Source: Verrucomicrobiota bacterium (GTDB lineage: Bacteria > Chlamydiota > Chlamydiia > Chlamydiales > Rhabdochlamydiaceae). Taken from it: 11,655 bases of DNA. The position numbers and the translations under genes are program-made. The stretch spans positions 1-11,655 of the forward strand of contig CAJCIW010000026.1 in NCBI GenBank assembly GCA_903970455.1. Reading direction: 5' to 3'. The notes below the pieces were generated by a model. The model searched no databases and was not told where the DNA came from. It saw nothing but the letters and a program-made list of their open reading frames with translations. This document shows positions 1-7,181 of the stretch, piece after piece (position 1 is the first letter of the stretch; every line of letters begins with the position of its first letter).

Positions 1-2
1 TG

Positions 3-1430
3 AACGATTGGATCTCCAAAAAAGATTGGAAGAGCAACGTCGTCAATTTTGCCAAAACATACATCAACGAATTGAAGCCGCGGGCGATCACGCGGGATAT
101 GGAGTGGGGGATTCCTCTGCCGATTCCGGGAGCCGAAGGGAAAGTCCTCTATGTCTGGTTTGATGCGCCGATCGGCTACATTTCCGCCACCCAGGAATGG
201 GCCCAGCTGCACCAGAAGCCGGATGCCTGGAAAGATTACTGGCTAGATCCCAAGACAAAATATGTTGAATTCATCGGAAAGGACAACATACCGTTCCACG
301 CCGTCTTCTTTCCCGCCATGATCATGGGGCAGAACACTCCTTACAAACTGGTCGACGAGCTTCCCGCAAACGAGTTTTACAATCTCGAGGGAAAGCAATT
401 CAGCAAGTCGGAAGGGTGGTATATCGATCTGGAATCCTTCTTTAAGCAATTCACGGCCGATCAAATCCGTTTTGCGATTGCCTCCAACGCACCGGAATCT
501 CAAGACTCGGAATTCACCTGGAAAGACTTTCAAGCGCGCTGTAACAATGAACTCCTCGGCAAATATGGGAACCTGATCCATCGCACGCTTGTTTTTGCCC
601 AGAACAATTGTGAAAGAAAAATTCCGGAGGCGAAACAACTGCACGAGTATGACCAGCAGTTTTTGGAGAAGGTGCACGCACTTGCCAAAGAAGCCGACGA
701 TGCTTATGCCCATTTCCGGTTGCGCCGCGCTTCCCAGGTCGTGATGGAACTGGCCCAGCTCGGCAACGTTTATTTCGATGGGAAAAAACCTTGGATCGCT
801 GCACGCAGCGCCATGATGCATCAGGACATGGCCAATACGATTGCTTGCTGCCTTGAGTGCATTAAGGTGCTTGCTTTGATTTCATTTCCCATCATCCCGT
901 CATCTGCTGAGAAAGTCTGGAAAATGTTGGGCTTTGCAACAACGCTCTCGGATGCGAAATGGGATGAAACCGCCACGTCCCTGCTTCTCTCCGGGCAAGC
1001 TTTGCCCGAACCAAAAATCCTCTTCACTAAAATTGAAGATGATGTGATCCAAAAAGAAATCGAGAAATTGCATCAAATGACAGTTAAAACAAAAGTTTCG
1101 ATGAAAGAACAGGTCTCGATTGACGACGTGCGCAAAATCGACCTGCGCGTTGCCAAAATCCTCCACGCTGAAAGGGTTCCAAAAAGCAAAAAGCTCCTCA
1201 AGCTGACTGTGGACCTCGGTTTCGAGAAGCGTACCATCGCTTCAGGGATCGGCGAAAAAATCGAAGATCCTTCCACTCTTGTCGGCAAACATGTCGCAAT
1301 CGTCGCCAACCTCAAACCCGCCGTCATGATGGGCGTTGAAAGCAATGGGATGATCCTGACAGCCGATACCGCAGACGGCTTCGAATTGCCCCATTTTTAT
1401 CACTCTCAACCCGGATCAGAAATTTTATAG
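3..1430 (+). CDS. metG: Methionyl-tRNA synthetase, 3' part (5' end outside window)
   Basis: Charges tRNA-Met with methionine in the cytoplasm; class I aminoacyl-tRNA synthetase. The frame is open from the left edge, so about 475 C-terminal residues are visible and the true start lies outside. Visible in order: the catalytic-domain motif WFDAPIGYISA (near base 160), the FIGKDNIPFHAVFFPA segment, the KMSKS-loop equivalent QFSKSEG (near 400), the anticodon-binding helical domain (about 500-1030), and a C-terminal OB-fold tRNA-binding domain of the Trbp111/EMAPII type (from VSIDDVRKIDLRVAKI near 1115, with VANLKPAVMMGVESNGM near 1305). The KMSKS loop has Q and F in its first two positions but keeps the second lysine. 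The stop codon TAG directly abuts the next gene's ATG, suggesting an operon. An internal TTG at 72 is not a real start, because homology continues upstream of it. Identification is secure. Confidence 0.96.
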   Translation, partial: NDWISKKDWKSNVVNFAKTYINELKPRAITRDMEWGIPLPIPGAEGKVLYVWFDAPIGYISATQEWAQLHQKPDAWKDYWLDPKTKYVEFIGKDNIPFHAVFFPAMIMGQNTPYKLVDELPANEFYNLEGKQFSKSEGWYIDLESFFKQFTADQIRFAIASNAPESQDSEFTWKDFQARCNNELLGKYGNLIHRTLVFAQNNCERKIPEAKQLHEYDQQFLEKVHALAKEADDAYAHFRLRRASQVVMELAQLGNVYFDGKKPWIAARSAMMHQDMANTIACCLECIKVLALISFPIIPSSAEKVWKMLGFATTLSDAKWDETATSLLLSGQALPEPKILFTKIEDDVIQKEIEKLHQMTVKTKVSMKEQVSIDDVRKIDLRVAKILHAERVPKSKKLLKLTVDLGFEKRTIASGIGEKIEDPSTLVGKHVAIVANLKPAVMMGVESNGMILTADTADGFELPHFYHSQPGSEIL

Positions 1431-2087
1431 ATGAAGAAACTCATTCAAGGGATCGTCGAATTTAGAAAAGGGTTGACAAAACAAAAAAGAGAGCTTTTTG
1501 CCAGATTAGCTCTTGGGCAAAGGCCCGATGTTCTTTTTATCGCCTGTTCCGACAGCCGGGTCGTTCCCAATCTTTTCGCTTCTACAGAGCCCGGCGATCT
1601 GTTTGTGATCCGTAATATGGGCAACTTGATTCCTCCCGTCGAGTCTAATGATCAGGAAAACAGCGTTCCTTCCGCGATTGAATTTTCTGTCATGACGTTA
1701 AATGTCTCCGACATCATCGTCTGCGGCCACTCGGAATGCGGCGCCATGCAAGCCCTTTCCCAAGGCGTAGAAAAACTGACCTGCCCCCATTTACAGTCGT
1801 GGCTGAAATACGGAGAAGAATCGTTGAACAAACTCCGGAAAGGAGTCGTTATCGATCCCTCTTTGTCCCAGCACAATCAACTCTCCCAAGTCAATGTTCT
1901 CGTACAAATGCAGCATATCCTCAGCTACCCATCCGTCCGGGAACGGGTTGAGAAAAAGCAATTGCGCGTTCACGGCTGGTGGTTCGATATCGCGCAGGCC
2001 GACGTCTATTGTTATGAGCAAAGCCTTGAACGCTTTGTCTTGATCGATGAAAAAGAAGCTAAACTCATCCTCGAACGGCTGGGATAA
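1431..2087 (+). CDS. can: Beta-class carbonic anhydrase
   Basis: Interconverts CO2 and bicarbonate, supplying bicarbonate to carboxylases; expected in the cytosol, with no signal peptide visible. The 218-residue length is normal for the bacterial beta class. The zinc ligands are visible: Cys39 in ACSDSR, then His100 and Cys103 in CGHSECGA. The catalytic dyad Asp41/Arg43 is in the same first motif. The conserved VIRNMGNLIPP loop follows at about 59-69. The ATG starts on the base after the metG stop, so translation is probably coupled; only a weak purine-rich stretch (GGAT near 1412) could serve as a Shine-Dalgarno site. The 3' end overlaps the convergent recD2 gene by 23 bp, leaving no room for a terminator between them. 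The gene symbol is by family and assigns no isoform. Confidence 0.95.
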   Translation: MKKLIQGIVEFRKGLTKQKRELFARLALGQRPDVLFIACSDSRVVPNLFASTEPGDLFVIRNMGNLIPPVESNDQENSVPSAIEFSVMTLNVSDIIVCGHSECGAMQALSQGVEKLTCPHLQSWLKYGEESLNKLRKGVVIDPSLSQHNQLSQVNVLVQMQHILSYPSVRERVEKKQLRVHGWWFDIAQADVYCYEQSLERFVLIDEKEAKLILERLG

Positions 2088-4218
2088 ATTTAGAGACCGT
2101 TTCTTTTAACCCGGTGTGCCTTTTAAGCACTTCCTCGTTTCTAATCGCAATCGCAATCGCTTTTTTTGTCCCCACAAAAACCACTCTTTTCTTCCCCCGA
2201 GTAAGTCCTGTGTAGAGCAGATTGCGGAACAGCATTTTGAAATGGGAGGTGTGGACGGGGATGATCACGCAAGGGCACTCGCTTCCCTGGTATTTGTGGA
2301 TAGAGACAGCATAGGCTAGGATCAACTCATCGATCTCAAGGAACTCATAGGGCACTACCTTACCCTCAAAAACCACTTTCATCGTCTGATCGGTCAAGTC
2401 GATCTCGATGATTTTGCCGACATCCCCGTTATACACTTCCTTCTCATAATTGTTCCGAATTTGCATCACTTTATCGCCGATATGAAAACAGCGTCCGAAG
2501 CGAATCAGGGGAGTCGGGGATGGATTGAGCTGCTGCTGAAGGAGTGTATTCAGGTTCTCGCTGCCGATCAGCCCCCGCTTCATGGGGGATAACACCTGAA
2601 TATCGTCGAAGCGATGGAAGCGATGCGATTTGGGCAAGCGGCTAGCCACCAAATCCAGCACGATCTTCACGACATCCTCAGGATTTTCCGCCTCAATGAA
2701 TTGAAAGTCTCCTCCAGGATGGTAGGAGATATCAGGGAATTCCCCCTTGTTGATGCGGTGTGCGTTCGTCACGATGAGGGAGCCCTCGGCTTGACGAAAA
2801 ATCTTCTTGAGTTGAGTGACCTGAATTCTCTCCGATTGAATCAGGTCTTTGAGAACATTTCCCGGCCCCACGCTCGGAAGCTGATCGATATCTCCAATAA
2901 AAATCACTCTTGCTTCGCTCGGAATCGCTTTAAGCAAATGGTTCATCAGCTGTGTGTCGATCATGCTCGCTTCATCGACGATGAACAGGTCGCATTGCAG
3001 AGGATTCTCTTTATTCCTTTTGAATTTTCCTGTCTTAAAATCGAACTCGAGCAGACTGTGGATCGTCGATCCCTTCTTCCCCGTAATTTCGGTCATCCGC
3101 TTGGCTGCTCTTCCCGTAGGCGCGGCCAAAAGAATCCGCTGCGTGATTTTTTCCGAAATGGCGAGGATCGCCTTTGTAATTGTGCTTTTCCCCGTTCCTG
3201 GCCCTCCGGTTACGATCATCATCTTTTCTTTGACGCCCTGGCCAACTGCGCTCTTCTGTTCCGGAGCGAGCTCGATCTTCAACTGCTTCTGCACCCATTC
3301 GAGCGCTTTCTCCACATTGACGGACCGTATGCGGCAAACCGACTCTGTTAATCGCGCCAGCTCCCTTCCGATCCCCACCTCAGTCAAGAACAGAGGTTTG
3401 ACCCAGATCTTGTCATTCTCTTTCACCAGCTCCTGTATTTCAATCAGCGCTTCAACTCTTTTCTCAATCGCTTCTTTAGAAACCTGCAAAATCTCTTCCA
3501 CTTCAGGAATCAGCTCCTGCAACGGATAACACACATGACCGTCATTAGAAAGCTCCCAAAGCGTGTGTTCTATCCCCGCATCAATCCGGGAAGAAGAGTC
3601 TTGGGGGATGCCCAGCGCTTGTGCAATCGAATCCGCAGTCTTGAATCCAATCCCGTGAATCTCCTTGGCAAGCTGGAAGGGATTGGCCCGCACCTTCTCA
3701 ATGCTTTTTTCCCCATAATTTTTGAAGATCTTATGCGCATAAGAAGGACTGACCCCATGACCCCGCAGAAAAATCATCACCTCGCGGATCAATCGCTGGT
3801 CGTGCCAGCAAGCTTTGATCTTCTCTACGCGCTTTGCTCCGATCCCTGCCACGTCGAAGAGCTTATCCGGGGATTTGTCGATCACCTCAAGGGTGTCCAA
3901 TCCAAAACATTTAACGATCCTCTCTGCATAGACAGGACCGATCCCTTTGATCATCCCGGATTCAAGATATTTTTGAATCCCGATCAAGTCAGACGGGGCT
4001 TGAACAGTAAAAGATTTGACTTCGAACTGTTGCCCATATTCCGGATGGATCTTCCATATCCCCTTGCAGCGGATCGTCTCGCCCGGCTGAACCGAAGGCA
4101 TCACTCCCACAATGCAAGTAGGGTCCTTTTTTTTCGGCTCTTTCAGCCTGGCTACGGTGAATCCCTTCTCGCTTTCGGTAAAGACAATGCTGTCGATGAA
4201 CCCGTAAATCTCTTCCAT
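2065..4218 (-). CDS. recD2: RecD2-type SF1B DNA helicase (exodeoxyribonuclease V alpha-like)
   Basis: A 5'-3' DNA helicase of the RecD2/YrrC family, thought to act in DNA repair and replication-fork maintenance without RecBC. From the chosen start it has 717 residues, close to Deinococcus RecD2. An N-terminal OB-like region (1-75) is followed by helix-hairpin-helix repeats (IKGIGPVYAERI 90-101, VAGIGAKRVEKI 123-134, IHGIGFKTADSIA 188-199). The helicase core has the Q motif LAPEQ (317-321), Walker A GGPGTGKST (338-346), motif Ia APTGRAAKRM (366-375), Walker B VDEASM (414-419), GDIDQLPSVGPG (442-453), AYAVSIHKYQGSE (635-647) and YTGLTRGKKR (669-678). I chose the start at 4218 (MEEIYGF) because family proteins begin about there. 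The frame stays open upstream to 4314, but that part reads through a palindromic repeat. No good Shine-Dalgarno site precedes 4218. Chlamydia genomes carry recD beside metG as I recall. Confidence 0.93.
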   Translation of the reverse strand: MEEIYGFIDSIVFTESEKGFTVARLKEPKKKDPTCIVGVMPSVQPGETIRCKGIWKIHPEYGQQFEVKSFTVQAPSDLIGIQKYLESGMIKGIGPVYAERIVKCFGLDTLEVIDKSPDKLFDVAGIGAKRVEKIKACWHDQRLIREVMIFLRGHGVSPSYAHKIFKNYGEKSIEKVRANPFQLAKEIHGIGFKTADSIAQALGIPQDSSSRIDAGIEHTLWELSNDGHVCYPLQELIPEVEEILQVSKEAIEKRVEALIEIQELVKENDKIWVKPLFLTEVGIGRELARLTESVCRIRSVNVEKALEWVQKQLKIELAPEQKSAVGQGVKEKMMIVTGGPGTGKSTITKAILAISEKITQRILLAAPTGRAAKRMTEITGKKGSTIHSLLEFDFKTGKFKRNKENPLQCDLFIVDEASMIDTQLMNHLLKAIPSEARVIFIGDIDQLPSVGPGNVLKDLIQSERIQVTQLKKIFRQAEGSLIVTNAHRINKGEFPDISYHPGGDFQFIEAENPEDVVKIVLDLVASRLPKSHRFHRFDDIQVLSPMKRGLIGSENLNTLLQQQLNPSPTPLIRFGRCFHIGDKVMQIRNNYEKEVYNGDVGKIIEIDLTDQTMKVVFEGKVVPYEFLEIDELILAYAVSIHKYQGSECPCVIIPVHTSHFKMLFRNLLYTGLTRGKKRVVFVGTKKAIAIAIRNEEVLKRHTGLKETVSKFIPAVRG

Positions 4219-4266
4219 AAAAGAGAGAATAACCCCGCTCAATAAAATTAAATAGTTAAATTTTTT

Positions 4267-4300
4267 TATACCTAAATCCGCCATGGCGGAGTCAGGTATA
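4267..4300. repeat. 34-bp palindromic element upstream of recD2
   Basis: Seen directly: a perfect 14-bp palindrome, TCCGCCATGGCGGA (4277-4290), is flanked at equal distance by TATACCT (4267-4273) and AGGTATA (4294-4300), which are exact reverse complements. Only the three-base spacers (AAA and GTC) fail to match fully. As RNA it would form a long hairpin. Neither strand has a T-run after the hairpin (a T-run precedes it on the plus strand), so it is not a standard intrinsic terminator. It sits in the probable 5' leader of recD2 and just upstream of the tRNA-Asn promoter region. It could be an extragenic repeat of the REP/MITE kind or an operator for a dimeric regulator; the sequence alone does not decide. 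Confidence 0.8.
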
Positions 4301-4321
4301 CACCACTTCCACATTAAGGAA

Positions 4322-4351
4322 TTGCCGGAAAATCCACCTATAGAATAAGAT
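4322..4351 (+). promoter_or_regulatory. Possible sigma70-type promoter for tRNA-Asn
   Basis: TTGCCG (4322-4327) and TAAGAT (4346-4351) are separated by 18 bp and lie 12 bp upstream of the mature tRNA 5' end, a typical distance for a tRNA promoter. Both boxes are imperfect, and an overlapping TATAGAAT (4339-4346) is an alternative -10 region with no well-spaced -35 box. The call rests on position and weak consensus match. Confidence 0.35.
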
Positions 4352-4363
4352 TGTCACTTCTGT

Positions 4364-4435
4364 TCCGGATTAGCTCAGCGGTAGAGCAGTGGACTGTTAA
4401 TCCATTGGTCGCTAGTTCGAATCTAGCATCCGGAG
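4364..4435 (+). tRNA. tRNA-Asn (anticodon GTT)
   Basis: A full cloverleaf can be drawn by hand. The acceptor arm TCCGGAT (4364-4370) pairs perfectly with ATCCGGA (4428-4434). The D stem is GCTC/GAGC (4373-4376 with 4384-4387). The anticodon stem GTGGA/TCCAT (4389-4393 with 4401-4405) holds the loop CTGTTAA with anticodon GTT at 4396-4398. The T stem GCTAG/CTAGC (4411-4415 with 4423-4427) encloses TTCGAAT. The discriminator base is G (4435), as expected for bacterial tRNA-Asn. CCA is not encoded and must be added after transcription. Confidence 0.97.
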
Positions 4436-4439
4436 ATTC

Positions 4440-4503
4440 GCTGGTTGATGTGACATTGCGACAAGGGTCTGAAATAGCTTGCGCAGTGTCACTGACAGCT
4501 TTT
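4440..4503 (+). terminator. Long stem-loop after tRNA-Asn, possible intrinsic terminator
   Basis: GTGACATTGCGACAAG (4450-4465) pairs with CTTGCGCAGTGTCAC (4478-4492) over about 15 bp, with one bulged A and one G-T pair; the loop is 12 nt. An outer GCTG (4440-4443) can pair with CAGC (4496-4499), placing the helix directly before TTTT (4500-4503). The stem is strong but the T-run is short, so the terminator function is inferred. It begins only five bases after the tRNA. Confidence 0.5.
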
Positions 4504-4588
4504 CCCCTCGAATTTAAAGTTCATCACCCAACGTAAAAGTTAAATAAATCGGATGCATCGCTTTGAGAGGGGTTTAAAATAGTCCTGT

Positions 4589-6181
4589 TTAAAGCTTTGG
4601 GCGCGATATGCCATTGGAATCTCGTGTGGGTTCCTTAGACAGAATTTTAACAGAGAGGGGGCCTATTAGCTTCTCCAAGGCCTCAAGATCTATTAATAAA
4701 TCCTCCTTCTTCTCTTTAATGCAATACTCTCTTAGATGAGCAAAAGGTGCCTTTTCAGAGAGATGACAATCATCTTCAAGTTTCGTAAAAATCTTCTTAA
4801 CCAGAATCAAAGCTTGTTTTTGTGATGACGGATGATCTATAGCAGTGCAAACATTTTCAAAAAAAGCTCGCCCATTTCTTGCCGGGGTGACCGGTCTCCA
4901 CTCACCGTCATTCCATCGTGAAGGCAATAAGCGGAGGTGTCCTTCTTTATTTAGAATACGAATATTATCTTCATATAAAATTTCTCCTGTAGAAGAGACA
5001 TCGACTATTTTTATACAGTTATCCATATACGAACGATCTCCTCCATTAGCACTCAATCTATAAACATGCTTTCCTTCGAGCTGTTGTAGTGGCCTCTCAT
5101 TGATCAGATCCAGATAAACGACTCCCTCTTTTAAAATAATAGCCTCTTTTTTCCCAGGAGTTCCTTCCGCTACGCTGGTGCTCTGTTCAGGCTCAGGTGC
5201 TACAGCGACTTTCCCTTTATCTAAGACGAGAAGCTCTAATTGCCCATCAACAACTTTCATACAGACTTTGGCATCTGTCTCTAAGATTTTTCCTTCGATA
5301 CGACTTGCTGTAAGCTTAGGGAGCAGATGCTCTTTAATTTTTCGATGGATGTCACGAGCTCCCATATTCAGATCCACGTTGAGAGCAGCTAAATGAACAA
5401 CAACTTTTTGATCCCAAGTCATATCGAGTTTGCGCCGTCCGAGGCCATCTTTAAGGTGCCTCAGATACTTTTCCACAATCCTTTCCATTGCTGGTTGGCT
5501 GAGAGGGCGAAAAACAACGACTTTGTCAAATCGATTATATAATTCTGCAGAAAATGTCCGAATACAAAGGGCTTTTAACCGTTCATCTAGATTATCCCGC
5601 ACTGCTCTTTCCATCTGTTGATAGATCTCACGGGAGGCGAGATTGGTTGTAAGAATAAAAATAGTCTCAGTAGCGTTCACCTCTTCTCCCATAGAATCCG
5701 TTAGACGTCCCTCATCAAAGAGTTGCAAAAAAATCTTATAGATATCGGGGTGAGCCTTTTCAATTTCATCAAATAAAACAACGCAAGCAGGCGTGCTTTT
5801 TAACTTATTTACCAGCTCACCTCCTCGATCAGAATTTACATATCCAGAAGGAGATCCAAGCAAACGGCTAACTTTATGTGATTCGGAGAATTCCGACATA
5901 TCAAATCGGTGTAGAGGAATTCCCATCTCATATGCTGTCATTTTAGCAAGCTCAGTTTTTCCCACGCCTGTTGGGCCAGCAAAAACTAATACTCCTCTTG
6001 GTTTTGCCTCATCGTAAAATCCCGTTCTTACACGCTTAATCATCTCTGCAACACAGTGCACGGCTTCGGGCTGGTCAATGAGTGATTGATTCATCCGCTC
6101 TTCCAGATTTTTCAATCCAGCAAAATCAGGTTGTTGATTTACCTCTTTTGATACAACCAGAGTACTGGGGGCAATTGACAT
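4589..6181 (-). CDS. Single-domain Clp/HSP100 (ClpB D2-like) AAA+ ATPase with unknown C-terminal domain
   Basis: Predicted ATP-driven protein-remodelling factor of 530 residues. Residues about 25-315 match the second AAA+ module of ClpB/ClpA: Walker A GPTGVGKT (69-76), pore-loop motif GSPSGYV with Tyr114, Walker B VVLFDEIEKAHPD (134-146), sensor 1 TTN (178-180), arginine finger in FSAELYNRFDK (Arg217) and sensor 2 GARDIHR (Arg276). The Clp N-domain, D1 and ClpB middle coiled coil are absent; normal ClpB is over 850 residues. A low-complexity linker (about 322-345) leads to a C-terminal region (346-530) that I do not recognise. No obvious IGF/LGF-type ClpP-binding loop was seen, so a protease partner is not indicated. 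The ATG is preceded by GAGG four bases upstream. The gene is more AT-rich by eye than recD2 or metG, and it stands alone on its strand, consistent with acquired DNA. Its substrate is unknown. Confidence 0.85.
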   Translation of the reverse strand: MSIAPSTLVVSKEVNQQPDFAGLKNLEERMNQSLIDQPEAVHCVAEMIKRVRTGFYDEAKPRGVLVFAGPTGVGKTELAKMTAYEMGIPLHRFDMSEFSESHKVSRLLGSPSGYVNSDRGGELVNKLKSTPACVVLFDEIEKAHPDIYKIFLQLFDEGRLTDSMGEEVNATETIFILTTNLASREIYQQMERAVRDNLDERLKALCIRTFSAELYNRFDKVVVFRPLSQPAMERIVEKYLRHLKDGLGRRKLDMTWDQKVVVHLAALNVDLNMGARDIHRKIKEHLLPKLTASRIEGKILETDAKVCMKVVDGQLELLVLDKGKVAVAPEPEQSTSVAEGTPGKKEAIILKEGVVYLDLINERPLQQLEGKHVYRLSANGGDRSYMDNCIKIVDVSSTGEILYEDNIRILNKEGHLRLLPSRWNDGEWRPVTPARNGRAFFENVCTAIDHPSSQKQALILVKKIFTKLEDDCHLSEKAPFAHLREYCIKEKKEDLLIDLEALEKLIGPLSVKILSKEPTRDSNGISRPKL

Positions 6182-6211
6182 GCAACCTCAAATTTTTTTT
6201 AAAAAGAAAAG

Positions 6212-6240
6212 ACACTATCAATTTTAAGGATTTATATCAA
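6212..6240 (-). promoter_or_regulatory. Possible promoter of the Clp-like gene
   Basis: Read on the minus strand, TTGATA (6240 down to 6235) and TAGTGT (6217 down to 6212) have a 17-bp spacer and lie 31 bp upstream of the ATG at 6181. The -35 box is good and the -10 box is weak. The surroundings are AT-rich, as expected for a promoter. Confidence 0.3.
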
Positions 6241-6596
6241 TTTAGTACGAGCACGACTATCGGAGAATGATATAGAGCTACCCAACACAACTGATCAGGC
6301 TGATGCCCTATATAAAGAGCCTGTTGGGTTATCAGAATTTCTCAAGTTTTCCCATTGAATGTAACAGCCTTGGGAAGGCGAGATGAGGGAAGAAAGCTGG
6401 TTGTTGCTTGTAGCAAACGCCGTAATATTGCCGTAGTTACCAATTTCGCTGCCTTGAAATGAATCCCCCTCTATTACTACGAATCTCTAGAAAAAATTTG
6501 CTTTCCCCTGTAGACTTTGGCGATATAGGTTGATTTAAGGTCATTAGTCTCTTTTGTCTGATGGCGGCGTGTTGGATCATCGGGGGTGTTAGATTC
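6241..6596. other. Intergenic stretch without a convincing gene
   Basis: This lies between two divergent genes and should hold the promoter of the zeta-like gene; no well-formed one was found. It contains one hairpin (listed separately). On the minus strand a frame is open for about 63 codons from 6486 to a stop at 6295-6297, reading GNYGNITAFATSNNQL near its start, but it lacks an ATG and has an in-frame stop just upstream. On the plus strand, 6359 to about 6460 is also open without a start. Either could be a gene remnant or chance; I recognise neither. Confidence 0.4.
6280..6329. other. Inverted repeat / hairpin upstream of the toxin cassette
   Basis: ACCCAACA (6280-6287) is the exact reverse complement of TGTTGGGT (6322-6329). 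Inside it CAGGCT (6296-6301) pairs with AGCCTG (6318-6323), overlapping the outer arm by two bases, so the two helices partly compete. No clear T-run follows on the plus strand. It may be a transcript-end structure, a protein-binding site or a decayed repeat. Confidence 0.4.
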
Positions 6597-7181
6597 ATGT
6601 CAAAAAAGATTCTCATGATCGCAGGTCCCAATGGAGCTGGCAAAACGACGATGACTCTAGAGCTCATTGCTGAAGGCTCTGTCCTTTATGAGTTCATCAA
6701 CGCTGACGAGATTGCAAAGGGGCTCGCCCCTTTACATCCAGAAAGTATGGCACTAACTGCTAGCAAATTGATGATTGGTCGACTCAAAGAACTCCTAGAG
6801 AATAATAAGAGTTTTGCATTTGAAACGACTGCTTCAGGGACGAACTATATAAAGCATTTGCAATTGGCAAAATCAAAAAAATATGAGATTAATCTTATCT
6901 TTTTATGGCTTGCAAGTCCAGAAGAAGCAATAAGAAGGGTAGCTCAGAGGGTGAAGCAAGGTGGTCATTATGTTTCCGAAGAGATTATTGTTAGGCGTTA
7001 TTATGCTGGACTCAATAATCTTTTAACACACTATTTAACTCTTGCTGATAGAGCTCATATTTTAGACAATTCCTCACAAGAATCCATTAAAAGGATAATC
7101 GCTCGGAAAAATATAAATGGTTCTTTAGATATAATAGATGGTGCTATTTGGGAGAAAATTGAAAAGGTTACTTATGAATGA
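6597..7181 (+). CDS. Zeta-toxin-like P-loop kinase (COG4185 family), probable toxin
   Basis: A 194-residue P-loop protein of the group often annotated as 'zeta toxin' or 'predicted ABC-type ATPase' (COG4185). Characterised zeta toxins phosphorylate UDP-N-acetylglucosamine; whether this branch does is not established here. Visible: Walker A GPNGAGKTT (10-18), the NADEIAKGL motif (35-43), FAFETTASG with Glu76 (73-81), the FLWLASPEEAIRRVAQRV region (102-119), GGH (122-124) and RRYYAGLNNL (133-142). I chose the ATG at 6597 because GGGGG lies at 6582-6586 and the protein then starts directly with its first beta strand; an ATG at 6561 would add 12 unlikely residues. The gene overlaps the next one by 8 bp, the usual layout of a toxin-antitoxin operon. 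It looks lower in GC than the flanking housekeeping genes. No membrane segment is visible. Confidence 0.85.
   Translation: MSKKILMIAGPNGAGKTTMTLELIAEGSVLYEFINADEIAKGLAPLHPESMALTASKLMIGRLKELLENNKSFAFETTASGTNYIKHLQLAKSKKYEINLIFLWLASPEEAIRRVAQRVKQGGHYVSEEIIVRRYYAGLNNLLTHYLTLADRAHILDNSSQESIKRIIARKNINGSLDIIDGAIWEKIEKVTYE

Noticed and set aside
72..74. TTG as start of metG
   Set aside because: The frame is open to the window edge and MetRS-like sequence continues upstream; the gene is simply cut by the window.
2614..4245. Long plus-strand open frames opposite recD2 (2614-3351, 2954-3529, 3535-4245)
   Set aside because: They are antisense shadows of a gene with clear helicase motifs; their translations show no recognisable domains.
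4219..4314. N-terminal extension of recD2 starting at 4314 or 4284
   Set aside because: It reads through the palindromic repeat, has no ribosome binding site, and family homology starts at 4218.
4351..4536. Plus-strand open frame of 61 codons across the tRNA
   Set aside because: It overlaps a perfect tRNA-Asn and its terminator-like stem, and has no ribosome binding site or similarity.
6561..6596. Upstream ATG for the zeta-like protein
   Set aside because: It would add 12 residues before the first beta strand, while the ATG at 6597 has a well-placed G-rich ribosome binding site.
6437..6667. Minus-strand open frame overlapping the zeta-like start
   Set aside because: Its first part is the antisense of the Walker A region; the remainder is unrecognised and lacks a convincing start.
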